A stretch of DNA of 64,000 nucleotides, from NCBI GenBank assembly GCA_024762995.1, contig JANTGI010000003.1, positions 1 to 64,000 of the forward strand. Direction: 5' to 3'. Positions 28,217-37,181 of the stretch are shown in pieces. The stretch is from Saprospiraceae bacterium. GTDB taxonomy: Bacteria > Bacteroidota > Bacteroidia > Chitinophagales > Saprospiraceae. The notes beneath the pieces were generated by a model. The model was not told the origin of the DNA. It saw nothing but the letters and a program-made list of their open reading frames with translations, and made no database searches. The first letter of the stretch is position 1. The number at the start of each line of letters is the position of its first letter. Made by a program: the position numbers and the translations under genes.

Positions 28217-31006
28217 CTAAAAGGTTGCACTCAAACTCAAACCATAGGTCCTTCCTATGACATATTTTGACCAGATATAAGTTCCCGTATTTTTTGTACC
28301 GGCATCATAGGCGGTTAATCTTTCTGAATCCAAAATATTATTCACGCTTACGCCCAATTTATAAGCCTTGTTGCTCCCAAAGCGATAAGTCACTTTTGTG
28401 TCCAAGGCATGAAACGGTTGCTCATAGACATCCGGGTTAACACCAATCCCCACAACAATCAACTGCGGCCCTTGCACATTGTAGGAAAGATTTGCTTCAA
28501 ATCGTTGCTGATCTCCCCGGTAACTTAAACCGGAATTGACCAAATATGGAGCTTGTCCCACCATGGTACGTGTATCATTATCATAAAGACCCACCTTATT
28601 GCTTCGCTTGATGGCTGATTGAACCCATGAAGCATTGATGTTCCAATAGAAATTATGCAGTGCCGCAATAAAACCTAAATTCTTTTTGACTTCCACTTCT
28701 ACACCCAAAGCTTGGGCATGATCGTGGTTTCTTGGCGTATAACTATCCGGAGAGACTTCATTATAAGACTCTAGTTCGATGGGATTGGTAAAATACTTAT
28801 AAAAAGCACTAATCGAAACCAACTCACCATTTTCAAAATAGTTCTCCCATCTCAAATCCAAATTATCAATATTGGATACTTTTAAGTTGGGATTACCAAT
28901 AAAATTACGTCCGGTAATAGGGTCTTGTATTTGCGCAAGCGACTTCTCCTTAAAGGTCGGACGCGCCAAAGTCCGGTTATAAGACAACCGAATATTCATT
29001 TTTTCACGCGGTGAATAAACAATATTAGTCGATGGCAGAATACTAAAATTGTCCATAATCTGCTCATTTACAAACTTCTTAGTACCCAAATTATTTTGTC
29101 CGGTATAAAGAATAGTTGATTGCTCGGCACGCGCCCCAAATATTAATTTTAGCTGCTTATTAATCGGCAACACGCTCATAGCATATCCGGCAAAGACCAT
29201 CTGTGACGCATTAAAAGTATTGGCCGGCTCATAATTTCCTTTGATGTAAGCACCTTGGGTTCTATCGGGAGTCCAAAGGTTTTCTTCCTTCAAAATATTA
29301 TCCGGATTGCCTTGATAATCAAATTCACCTTGATTTTTTACTCTCACCAAATAAGTCAAAATAGAATAATCCCGTTGCTTAGCCAGCCCCAGAAACCCAA
29401 ATTTAATACTGGCTTTTTGGTCATTCCACTGTGTGAAATTATACTTAATATCTACTTTTGAATTAATCATATTCTCCTTCAAGTTCCGAAAACTTCTTCT
29501 CACGTCCGCCCCTACTGCCGGGTGTAAAAGATACTTGCCATCAGAAGTCAACTCAAATCCGGTACTCCGTACATCCGGCTCATTCAACGACACAAATGAA
29601 GGAGAGATTTTCCATTTTGTTTCCCATTTTCCTTCTTTCAACAAGTGCTTGCCGTGTAAGTCCAAGGTCGTCACTCGCCTTTCGGAAAAATATAAAACAT
29701 CACGCTCAATAGTAGATGGATTATCAGCGTAGTCAATGGCTTCCAACTTGGCAGCACGATCTTCCCCATTGATAAGTGATAGTAAGGTAAAGCCAACTTT
29801 ATGTTTAGCGGTTTTGATGGCTCCACCAACCAAGGCACTTGTTAAGGTATTAATGGTACTTTGGGCACCGGTAATCCCCCTATCCAAAGACATTTCATAA
29901 TCATCCGTTTTTTCGGCAACGTAAAACCCGTACTCCGCATGATCATAATGCCTCCAATTTCGCTTATAATTAAGTGACGCAATATAACCAATGGTCACTT
30001 TGTCAAGTTTATGTCGATTGCCAATGGAAAAAGAAGCGCCGCCATTTAACTTGCTTTTGGTCGGATTAGCCGCCAACTCGCTACCCATCGCCTTGGTCAT
30101 CCTGTACAATGCGGGATCATTCAAAGATTCATCGGGTACTTCAGTTGTCGGATCAAAGCCAAGAGCACGTGTGCCATCATCAAACCCTAATTTGTCATAT
30201 CGCCCCCCATCATAGGATCTAAAATCGTTAATTAAGTTGCTATTGGGGTTAAAACTTCCCGAGAGAGAGAGCTTCATGGACTTCCTTTCGGGAAAATCCT
30301 TAGGCACAATATTGACCACGCCCCCACTAAAATCTCCCGGCAAATCCGGTGTAAAAGTCTTGAAAACCAATATGTTATCAATAATATTGGTGGGGAAAAT
30401 ATCTATCTGCACAGCGTTCTTGTCCGGATCCAAACCTGGAATTTCCATCCCGTTAAAAATGGTTTTAGTATATCTGTCCCCAAGCCCCCGAACATATACG
30501 TTTTTGCCATTCTGTATCGACACGCCTGTCACCCGCTTAATCGCATCTGCGGCATTGCTATCCCCACTTCTCGAAAAGGTCTGGGCAGAAATACCGTCCA
30601 CCACACTCACTGACTTTCGTTTCAAAGTACTCAATGCTGTCTCCGTATTTTGAGTTTGGCGAGCGGTCACCACCACTTCTTCGAGTACGTCCCCTTCTTC
30701 AGAAAGTGAAATCGCCCCCAAAGTAAGTACCTCTTTAGGTTTAACATCTATCTCCTTGATAATCGTCTTGTAACCGATATATGAAAAATCTAATACATAA
30801 TGCCCCGGTGACAAAACCAAGGTAAATTTACCATCTAAATCAGTCGATACCCCCGTTGTTTTTTCTTTGACAAGAATATTCACAAAAGGCAATGGCTCCC
30901 CTGTACTACCATCAATAACGACCCCGGTGACTTCCCCTTCCTGAGAATAGGTAAAGCTCATCACAAACAAGGAGAAAGTAAGAAAAAGAAAAGAAAAGCG
31001 CTGCAT
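28217..31006 (-). CDS. TonB-dependent receptor with carboxypeptidase-regulatory domain
   Basis: I take the ATG at 31006 (929 aa) because it opens directly into a signal peptide (FSFLFLTFSLFVMSFTYSQ). The longer frame adds 13 polar residues. Residues about 22-105 are a CarboxypepD_reg-like beta domain (GVVIDGSTGEPLPFVNILV). The plug domain follows (SRSGDSNAADAIKRVTGVSI, VYVRGLGDRYTKTIFNGMEIP), then a 22-strand barrel ending in YGLSLSATF with a terminal Phe. It is an outer-membrane importer powered by TonB; the ligand is unknown. It is paired with the beta-helix lipoprotein upstream. One GCTTGCGCAAA copy is at 28930. Confidence 0.95.
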   Translation of the reverse strand: MQRFSFLFLTFSLFVMSFTYSQEGEVTGVVIDGSTGEPLPFVNILVKEKTTGVSTDLDGKFTLVLSPGHYVLDFSYIGYKTIIKEIDVKPKEVLTLGAISLSEEGDVLEEVVVTARQTQNTETALSTLKRKSVSVVDGISAQTFSRSGDSNAADAIKRVTGVSIQNGKNVYVRGLGDRYTKTIFNGMEIPGLDPDKNAVQIDIFPTNIIDNILVFKTFTPDLPGDFSGGVVNIVPKDFPERKSMKLSLSGSFNPNSNLINDFRSYDGGRYDKLGFDDGTRALGFDPTTEVPDESLNDPALYRMTKAMGSELAANPTKSKLNGGASFSIGNRHKLDKVTIGYIASLNYKRNWRHYDHAEYGFYVAEKTDDYEMSLDRGITGAQSTINTLTSALVGGAIKTAKHKVGFTLLSLINGEDRAAKLEAIDYADNPSTIERDVLYFSERRVTTLDLHGKHLLKEGKWETKWKISPSFVSLNEPDVRSTGFELTSDGKYLLHPAVGADVRRSFRNLKENMINSKVDIKYNFTQWNDQKASIKFGFLGLAKQRDYSILTYLVRVKNQGEFDYQGNPDNILKEENLWTPDRTQGAYIKGNYEPANTFNASQMVFAGYAMSVLPINKQLKLIFGARAEQSTILYTGQNNLGTKKFVNEQIMDNFSILPSTNIVYSPREKMNIRLSYNRTLARPTFKEKSLAQIQDPITGRNFIGNPNLKVSNIDNLDLRWENYFENGELVSISAFYKYFTNPIELESYNEVSPDSYTPRNHDHAQALGVEVEVKKNLGFIAALHNFYWNINASWVQSAIKRSNKVGLYDNDTRTMVGQAPYLVNSGLSYRGDQQRFEANLSYNVQGPQLIVVGIGVNPDVYEQPFHALDTKVTYRFGSNKAYKLGVSVNNILDSERLTAYDAGTKNTGTYIWSKYVIGRTYGLSLSATF

Positions 31007-31063
31007 AATTTTTTTGGATTTTAGGTGTACCCTTTGCAAAGTCACCTCATAATTATTGTAAAA

Positions 31064-31134
31064 AACTGTTTAGGTCACTCCAGCTCTTGTCATAAAATAT
31101 CTTTTATGCTCAAAATAGGGAGACCTAAACAGTT
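31064..31134. repeat. 13-bp inverted repeat built from two intergenic motifs
   Basis: AACTGTTTAGGTC (31064-31076) and its exact complement (31122-31134) face each other across 45 bp. The interval itself contains CATAAAA-TATC-TTTTATG. This could form a branched hairpin in the leader of the TonB receptor. Confidence 0.8.
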
Positions 31135-31165
31135 AAAAAAAATCTAGCTTGCGCAAACAAGCTAG
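31135..31165 (-). terminator. Terminator of the beta-helix lipoprotein gene
   Basis: The 8-bp stem CTAGCTTG/CAAGCTAG (31144-31165) is followed on the minus strand by a run of eight U. The stem-loop contains a GCTTGCGCAAA copy at 31147-31157. Confidence 0.88.
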
Positions 31166-31183
31166 AAATCACTAATTCAAATA

Positions 31184-32479
31184 TTACTGAATAAAACCTT
31201 TCTTCTTAGCCCAAGTCCAATCAAAAGCAGTCTTGTCGGTAGCTCCTTTTGTAAAACTGGATACAACTGCATTTCCTTTTTGTGACCAAGCATTGTCCAA
31301 AGCAGCTTGATAAGATGCCTCCACAGCGTCAAAACAAGTTGTTTGCTTTGAATAAACATTGTACATGTCTTCAACAGCACCTGTCTTTATTTCGCAATCT
31401 GTCACGTTAAGTGTTCCACCGATTGCATGTGTATATGCGTCTGTCTTTTCAGCACAACTGTTTGCTTCATCAAACTTTGCAGAAACCTTGACGAACTTAG
31501 AGTAACCTTCAAAAGTGACGTTCTTGATAGTACCTTGTGCTTTAGATTTCAAATCTGCACCACTACCATTACCATCTACCGTACGAATTGTACCGTTTTG
31601 AAGCGTAAATAGACCATCTGTATGAGTCGATCCTTCAGGACCGTCAATCTCTAATCCTTCGTCTGTACCGGAACCACCATGAACAACATAGAAATTATCA
31701 ATAGTTCCCGAATAATTTTGGTCAATATCCAAACCATCGTCATCTTGGAAAGCAATCACTACATCATTTAAGTTAACCGTACCACCAAAAAACTCGATAC
31801 CATCGTCCAAGTTAGCGACGATTTCTATGTGATGAATCGTTGTGCCATTACCTACACCACCAAGAGTCAATCCGTTAATTTCATTACCTTCTCCGATAAC
31901 TGCTCCACCGTGACGAATAGATACGTAGGCTAAAGTACCGGAATTATCAGCAGGATCTTCTCCACCGTATTTTCCGTAAGGTTCATCGGCAGGAATACCT
32001 TCTACTTGACCAATGACATCCCCATCACCGGTGGATACAGGCGCTTTACCAAGGATAATCATTCCGCCCCATTTTTCTCTATCATTCTCATCCAGATTAG
32101 TACCGGAAGTTTCTCCTATTTTTATATTATCCAAAACAGACGTAAAAATAATAGGCTTAGCTGCTGTTCCCACAGCATTAATCTTACCCCCTTGAGCAAC
32201 AACCAAGGCAGAAGCCAAAGAACCGGCTCCGGTACGTCCTTTAACAATTGTTCCGGGCTGAATAGTTAATGTAACACCGTCTCCTACGACAACCTTTCCG
32301 GCTAATTCATAGATTTTATCGGCAGTCCAAGTCGTAGAAGCATCAAGCAAACCGGAAACCACCACATTTTCGGGTGTAGGAGTCGGGTCTGTTGTAGTTG
32401 TTGTGGCTTTTTTACAGCTAGAAAGAAAAGCCATAGCTGCAAAAAGTAAAATCATACTTTTGACGAAAGTCTTTGTCAT
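31184..32479 (-). CDS. Right-handed beta-helix lipoprotein
   Basis: The 431-aa protein has a lipoprotein signal (FAAMAFLSSC, Cys22). A Thr-rich spacer (KKATTTTTDPTPTPE) precedes a parallel beta-helix: VVVGDGVTLTIQPGTIVKG, VAQGGKINAVGTAAKPIIFTS, then repeated GGTVNLNDVVI-type rungs. Bacteroidota genomes often pair this family with a TonB receptor and annotate it misleadingly as a multidrug transporter. A surface substrate-binding role is inferred. A strong terminator separates it from the TonB receptor, and its 5' end is divergent from a response regulator. Confidence 0.82.
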   Translation of the reverse strand: MTKTFVKSMILLFAAMAFLSSCKKATTTTTDPTPTPENVVVSGLLDASTTWTADKIYELAGKVVVGDGVTLTIQPGTIVKGRTGAGSLASALVVAQGGKINAVGTAAKPIIFTSVLDNIKIGETSGTNLDENDREKWGGMIILGKAPVSTGDGDVIGQVEGIPADEPYGKYGGEDPADNSGTLAYVSIRHGGAVIGEGNEINGLTLGGVGNGTTIHHIEIVANLDDGIEFFGGTVNLNDVVIAFQDDDGLDIDQNYSGTIDNFYVVHGGSGTDEGLEIDGPEGSTHTDGLFTLQNGTIRTVDGNGSGADLKSKAQGTIKNVTFEGYSKFVKVSAKFDEANSCAEKTDAYTHAIGGTLNVTDCEIKTGAVEDMYNVYSKQTTCFDAVEASYQAALDNAWSQKGNAVVSSFTKGATDKTAFDWTWAKKKGFIQ

Positions 32480-32501
32480 TTGAGAAGTTTTTTTGTTTAG
32501 A

Positions 32502-32509
32502 CAAAATTA
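32502..32509 (-). promoter_or_regulatory. Possible -7 element for the beta-helix lipoprotein
   Basis: The minus strand reads TAATTTTG, 23 bp before the ATG. Confidence 0.4.
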
Positions 32510-32599
32510 GATTAAAAATTTCGCTGCAAAGGTCTCATTTTACCGCACACACATAAAGAAAGAGCTATTGAAGAATAAGTAAAATTTGGCTTCAAAAAC

Positions 32600-32609
32600 T
32601 TAACGTTAA
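32600..32609. promoter_or_regulatory. Candidate operator palindrome
   Basis: TTAACGTTAA is a perfect 10-bp palindrome between the divergent starts. It is about 50 bp upstream of the regulator's -7 box. Use by that regulator is inference. Confidence 0.35.
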
Positions 32610-32647
32610 ATTTACACTCCATAATTCTCGTAAAGCGCGAATGGTCA

Positions 32648-32655
32648 TACCTTTG
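32648..32655 (+). promoter_or_regulatory. -7 promoter element giving a probably leaderless mRNA
   Basis: TACCTTTG ends only 4 bases before the ATG at 32660. Transcripts starting the usual few bases after this element would begin at or next to the start codon. The only nearer ATG (32656) is out of frame. Confidence 0.55.
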
Positions 32656-32659
32656 ATGT

Positions 32660-33346
32660 ATGCAAGCACCAAAAAGGAAGATTCTGTTGGTTGATGATGA
32701 TGATGCAGTACTTGAATTTCTGTCGTACAATCTCATCCGAAAAAATTTTGAAGTGCAAGTCGCTTCAAATGGTCAAGAAGCCCTAGATAAAGCGAAACCT
32801 TTTCAGCCGGACATCATTATTTTAGATTGGATGATGCCCGAAATGGATGGCATTACCACCTGCCGGAAATTTAGAGAAGACCCCGACTACAACGAGACCA
32901 TCATCACCTTCCTGACGGCCAAAGACGATGACTTTTCAAGGATTGAAGGCTTTGATGCCGGAGCCGATGATTACATCCACAAGAGCATCAAACCCTTGGT
33001 ATTCATCGCTAAAGTCGAAGCACTCCTGCGCAGAAAAGGCAAAATTGTCGAAGACTCGGGCAATATTCTATTTCAAGACCTTTCTGTCAATCCCCACAAA
33101 AGAAGAGTCCAAAAAAAGGGTCAAAAAATAGAACTAACCAAGATTGAATACAATCTCCTACTCTTATTCCTTTCGGACAAAACCAAAATATTCTCTAGAG
33201 AAGAAATCTATAAAATCATCTGGGGAGAAGACATTATTGTCGGAGATCGCACCTTGGACGTACATATTCGTAACTTACGTAAAAAAATCGGCTACGACAT
33301 GGTGGCCACCCACAAAGGCCAAGGATACTCCATGACAGAAGAATAA
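32660..33346 (+). CDS. OmpR/PhoB-family response regulator
   Basis: The 228-aa protein has a receiver domain (residues 6-118) with acidic pocket D12-D15, phosphoacceptor D56 in LDWMMPEMDG, T86 and K108. The residue after K108 is Ser where Pro is usual. A C-terminal winged helix (about 135-226) has LTKIEYNLLLLF, FSREEIYKIIWG and RTLDVHIRNLRKKIG. It activates or represses transcription when phosphorylated. No histidine kinase is adjacent. The divergent beta-helix/TonB genes are the natural candidate targets; PhoB-like phosphate control is possible but unproven. Confidence 0.94.
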   Translation: MQAPKRKILLVDDDDAVLEFLSYNLIRKNFEVQVASNGQEALDKAKPFQPDIIILDWMMPEMDGITTCRKFREDPDYNETIITFLTAKDDDFSRIEGFDAGADDYIHKSIKPLVFIAKVEALLRRKGKIVEDSGNILFQDLSVNPHKRRVQKKGQKIELTKIEYNLLLLFLSDKTKIFSREEIYKIIWGEDIIVGDRTLDVHIRNLRKKIGYDMVATHKGQGYSMTEE

Positions 33347-33678
33347 CAAAATCTCTATTTAAGCTTCGTCAGCTTCCGCAAAAACAGATGATCACGCCGG
33401 CGCCCTGCGACCATGGCTCTTCTCCCTCATCCAACCATGGACATATACCCATTTATTCAATTGATTATCAACACATTAAACAAAACCCAAGAACACTTCA
33501 CCAATAAATCAAACAACCAAATAAAAACCCCACCAACCACTCCCCCCTATTGCCCACCAACCTAACTATCCTCACTCTAAGATTGCCCCCATTCCCAAGA
33601 ACTAAACAAGCCCATCTGCATCATAAGAAAACATATACAAACCATCCAACTTTACCCCACAAAGTCTCCAACAATTCA
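33347..33678. other. C-rich intergenic stretch
   Basis: It is unusually rich in C and A on the plus strand, with no credible ORF or terminator. One near-match to the uptake-like motif (GCTTCCGCAAA) is at 33372. Confidence 0.5.
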
Positions 33679-33686
33679 TATCTTTG
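33679..33686 (+). promoter_or_regulatory. -7 promoter element for the S9 peptidase
   Basis: TATCTTTG lies 163 bp before the ATG, so the hairpin array at 33712-33843 would be in the mRNA leader. Confidence 0.55.
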
Positions 33687-33711
33687 CAAAGACATCAATC
33701 AATTTATCACC

Positions 33712-33843
33712 AAAAGCAGCTTGCTGCGCCCCTAAAAGCAGTTTACTGCGCCTCCAAAAGCAGCTTGCTGCGCCCCAAAGACCAAAAGCGCCACAGGCGC
33801 GCCCCAAAGACCAAAAGCGACCGCAGGGAGCGCCCCAAAGACC
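33712..33843 (+). repeat. Array of five short hairpin modules
   Basis: Each unit is A-run + hairpin + GCCCC, the later ones with AAAGACC spacers. Hairpin cores are GCAGCTTGCTGC, GCAGTTTACTGC, GCAGCTTGCTGC, GCGCCACAGGCGC and a degenerate fifth. The last base is 6 nt before the peptidase ATG. Units 3-4 match 55791-55847 exactly. Confidence 0.85.
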
Positions 33844-33849
33844 AAAAAA

Positions 33850-35994
33850 ATGACAAAACCCATCATCTTCCTCCTCACCCTTTCAATATTTGCACAAAGC
33901 TGTAGTATGAAAAATAAATCTATGACCTCCTCGCACCCCTCAAAAATGTATCAGCATTTGGCGCAAGCCCCTAAAGCAGCCATAAAACCAAAAAAATTGG
34001 TCAAACACGGGGATACTAGAATCGATCCGTATTATTGGCTCAACCAAAGAGAAAATCCGGAAGTCATCCACTACCTCGAAGCCGAAAACGCCTATACGGA
34101 CAAGGTCATGTCGCACACCAAAAAATTTCAGGGAGACTTATTCCAAGAGATAAAAAGCCGTATAAAAGAAACAGATATGTCTGTCCCATACAAGAAAAAC
34201 GGCTATTGGTACTACACAAGATTTGAAGAAGGAAAAGAGTATCCTATTTTTTGCCGAAAGGCGCAAAACCTTGATAATCAAGAAGAAATCATGCTCAATG
34301 TCAACGAAATGGCCAAAGGACATGATTACTACCAAGTCGGCGGATTAAGCGTAAGCCCCGACAATCGCCTGCTTGCCTATAGTGTGGACACCGTCTCCAG
34401 ACGTAAATACACCATCTATGTCAAAGACCTAAAAACCGGAGAATTATTCAAGGACATCATCCCCAATACAACCGGAAGCACCGTCTGGGCCAATGACAAT
34501 AAAACCCTATTCTTTACCAAAAAAGACAAAACACTACGTGCCTTCAAAATCTATCGTCATAAATTAGGAAACAAAAGAGATGTGCTCGTTTTTCACGAAA
34601 AAGACCCTATTTATAACTGCTATATCTACAAGACAAAATCCAACAAATTTTTAGTGATTGGCTCTGACGCCACCCTTTCTTCCGAAATGCGTATTTTGGA
34701 TGCCGACAATCCTACGGGCAAATTTAAAATCTTTCAACCGCGGGAGCGCAATCATGAGTATCATATTGCCCATTTTGAAGATAAATTTTATGTCATCACC
34801 AATTGGAATGCCCAAAACTTCAGACTCATGGAAACCCCTGTGGCAACCACCGAAAAAGCCAATTGGCAAGAAGTCATCCCACATAGTGAGACCGTATTAA
34901 TTTCAAACATCGACGTTTTTAAAGATTATTTGGTGTTAAGTGAACGTAAAGACGCCACAGAACAAATCCACATCCTGCCGGTAAAAGGGAAAGATTATTA
35001 CATTTCTTTTAAGGAAAAAGCTTTTTCAGCCTATCCAACTACTAATTTGGATTTTGATACCAAAACCTTGCGCTTCTCCTATACCTCTATGACAACCCCA
35101 CGATCTGTCTTTGATTTTGACATGGAATCCCAACAAAAAACCCTTCTAAAGGAGCAAGAAGTACTCGGAAACTTTGATAAAAATAACTATCAATCAGAAC
35201 GAATTTTTGTCACGGCAAGAGACGGAAAAGCCCGGATACCCGTATCCATTGTGTACAAAAAAGGACTAAAAAAAGATGGCTCTGCTCCTCTTTTAGAGTA
35301 TGGTTACGGTTCGTATGGATACAGTATGGATCCTTATTTCAGTAGTGTACGATTGAGTTTATTGGATCGGGGATTTGTATATGTGATTGCCCATGTCCGT
35401 GGTGGACAAGAATGGGGACGTCAATGGTACGAAGACGGCAAACTATTGAAGAAAAAGAACACTTTTACCGATTTCATTGATGTAGGCAAGTATCTAGTTC
35501 GCCACAAATACACGTCCCCTGATCGACTTTTTGCGCAAGGAGGCAGTGCCGGCGGACTGCTCATGGGTGCCGTCATCAATATGGCGCCTGAATTATACAA
35601 GGGAGTCATTGCCCAAGTTCCTTTTGTAGATGTGCTCACGACCATGCTGGATGAATCTATCCCATTGACCACAGGAGAATATGACGAATGGGGCAACCCA
35701 AATGATCCCGTTTATTATAACTACATCAAGTCCTATTCCCCCTACGACAATATTGAAGCGAAGGACTACCCCGCCCTTTTAGTCACTACAGGATTACATG
35801 ATTCACAAGTCCAATATTGGGAGCCCGCCAAATGGGTCGCCAAACTTCGAGCAACCAAAACAGACCAAAACCCCCTATTGCTACATACCAACATGGAAAC
35901 CGGTCACTCCGGTGCTTCAGGACGTTTTGAATACCTCAAAGAAGTCGCCTTAGGTTACGCCTTCCTGCTCGACTTGATGAATATTGAAAATTAA
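33850..35994 (+). CDS. S9A oligopeptidase B-like lipoprotein
   Basis: The 714-aa protein has an N-terminal signal with LSIFAQSC (Cys18), so it is probably lipidated. An N-terminal seven-blade propeller (about 75-430) precedes the alpha/beta-hydrolase domain. The catalytic triad is S566 in GGSAGG, D651 in LHDSQV and H686 in ETGHSG. HVRGGQEWGRQWYEDGK is the S9A signature. Oligopeptidase B enzymes cut short peptides after Lys/Arg; specificity here is inferred. The leader carries the hairpin array. The octamer TTGCGCAA at 35531 lies beside the nucleophile codon. Confidence 0.93.
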   Translation: MTKPIIFLLTLSIFAQSCSMKNKSMTSSHPSKMYQHLAQAPKAAIKPKKLVKHGDTRIDPYYWLNQRENPEVIHYLEAENAYTDKVMSHTKKFQGDLFQEIKSRIKETDMSVPYKKNGYWYYTRFEEGKEYPIFCRKAQNLDNQEEIMLNVNEMAKGHDYYQVGGLSVSPDNRLLAYSVDTVSRRKYTIYVKDLKTGELFKDIIPNTTGSTVWANDNKTLFFTKKDKTLRAFKIYRHKLGNKRDVLVFHEKDPIYNCYIYKTKSNKFLVIGSDATLSSEMRILDADNPTGKFKIFQPRERNHEYHIAHFEDKFYVITNWNAQNFRLMETPVATTEKANWQEVIPHSETVLISNIDVFKDYLVLSERKDATEQIHILPVKGKDYYISFKEKAFSAYPTTNLDFDTKTLRFSYTSMTTPRSVFDFDMESQQKTLLKEQEVLGNFDKNNYQSERIFVTARDGKARIPVSIVYKKGLKKDGSAPLLEYGYGSYGYSMDPYFSSVRLSLLDRGFVYVIAHVRGGQEWGRQWYEDGKLLKKKNTFTDFIDVGKYLVRHKYTSPDRLFAQGGSAGGLLMGAVINMAPELYKGVIAQVPFVDVLTTMLDESIPLTTGEYDEWGNPNDPVYYNYIKSYSPYDNIEAKDYPALLVTTGLHDSQVQYWEPAKWVAKLRATKTDQNPLLLHTNMETGHSGASGRFEYLKEVALGYAFLLDLMNIEN

Positions 35995-36024
35995 TATCTC
36001 TTTAACAGCCCATAATCTACTCCC

Positions 36025-37110
36025 ATGCAAATAAATATCATCGGCCTAATGTCTGGCAGCTCCTTAGATGGGTTAGATATGGCTTATTGTCGTTTTGAAT
36101 TTGAAGAAAGGCCACAAAAAGATCAAATTCAATGGGCTATTTTGGACGCAACCACCATCCCATATCCGGATGAGTGGCAACAACGCTTGCGCAAAACGAC
36201 ATCCATGTCAGCAGTCGATTTAGCGGAGACAGATGCGGCGCTTGGAAAATGGATGGGCCAACAGGTCAAAGATTTTGTCAATAAAAAGCATTTGAACGTA
36301 GATTTGGTGGCTTCACATGGACATACTGTTTTTCATTTTCCGGAAAAAGGATTTTCTTTTCAGATAGGCAATGGGCATCACCTTGCGGAAAAATGCCACT
36401 TACCCGTCATATATGACTTTCGGATGGCTGATATTGCTGCAGGCGGACAAGGCGCCCCCTTGGCACCGGTCGCTGATGAATGGCTTTTTCCTACTTATGA
36501 TTTCTTTCTCAATGTGGGTGGAATCGCTAATATTGCCTGCCATACACAAGACGGTTTTGTCGGATATGATGTCATAGGAGCCAATCAAATTTTGGATGCC
36601 CTTGCGGGAAAAATGGGACTCCATTTTGATGAAGGTGGACAGATTGCCGCCAAAGGCACCGTCAATCCGGAGCTGGCATCCATAATTCAAAATATAGACT
36701 TCTTTCGACAACCCTACCCTAAGTCGCTTGACAATCAATGGGTTATACACAATATGATAGCGCCTATTCTAGCATTTGATGATAACATCCCCAACAAAAT
36801 GGCTACAACCGTCGAACTTATCGCCCAATTCGTCGCCAAAGAAATCAATCAGCTCCTCCCCATTGCTCAAGGCAACCAACACCAATTATTGGTCACCGGC
36901 GGCGGCGCACACAATACCTTTTTGATGCAAAGACTTCGAGAATACACCGATTCAAAAATTGAAATCATCATTCCCGATTCACAAATCATCAACAACAAAG
37001 AATCCTTATTAATGGCTCTTCTGGGTCTTTTGAACCTATACGATATCCCCAATAGTAGCCCTTCTGTGACAGGTGCTTCGAGAAATACTGTGGGGGGCAC
37101 AATGGTTTAG
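36025..37110 (+). CDS. anmK: Anhydro-N-acetylmuramic acid kinase
   Basis: The 361-aa length and motifs fit AnmK: MSGSSLDGLD at the N-terminus (phosphate loop), ASHGHTVFHFP, QIGNGHHLAE, NVGGIANI and LVTGGGAHNTFL. It phosphorylates and hydrolyses anhydroMurNAc from cell-wall turnover to MurNAc-6-P. It starts 30 bp after the S9 peptidase and is probably co-transcribed. One GCTTGCGCAAA copy is at 36185. The next gene downstream on the opposite strand is an M23-like wall protein, a loose thematic link. Confidence 0.95.
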   Translation: MQINIIGLMSGSSLDGLDMAYCRFEFEERPQKDQIQWAILDATTIPYPDEWQQRLRKTTSMSAVDLAETDAALGKWMGQQVKDFVNKKHLNVDLVASHGHTVFHFPEKGFSFQIGNGHHLAEKCHLPVIYDFRMADIAAGGQGAPLAPVADEWLFPTYDFFLNVGGIANIACHTQDGFVGYDVIGANQILDALAGKMGLHFDEGGQIAAKGTVNPELASIIQNIDFFRQPYPKSLDNQWVIHNMIAPILAFDDNIPNKMATTVELIAQFVAKEINQLLPIAQGNQHQLLVTGGGAHNTFLMQRLREYTDSKIEIIIPDSQIINNKESLLMALLGLLNLYDIPNSSPSVTGASRNTVGGTMV

Positions 37111-37181
37111 TGAAAAACCGGGCAAAAATAGATATAAAAGAACATTTTGGAACAAAAACTTGCCCGACCTAAATAGTCACT

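Noticed and set aside
33712-33843. CRISPR array
   Set aside because: Units are contiguous, without unique spacers of constant length, and no cas genes are present.
33550-33905. Two short plus-strand frames across the hairpin array, with similar peptides predicted at 55642-56042
   Set aside because: The shared peptides (KSSLLRPK-type) come only from the DNA hairpin repeats.
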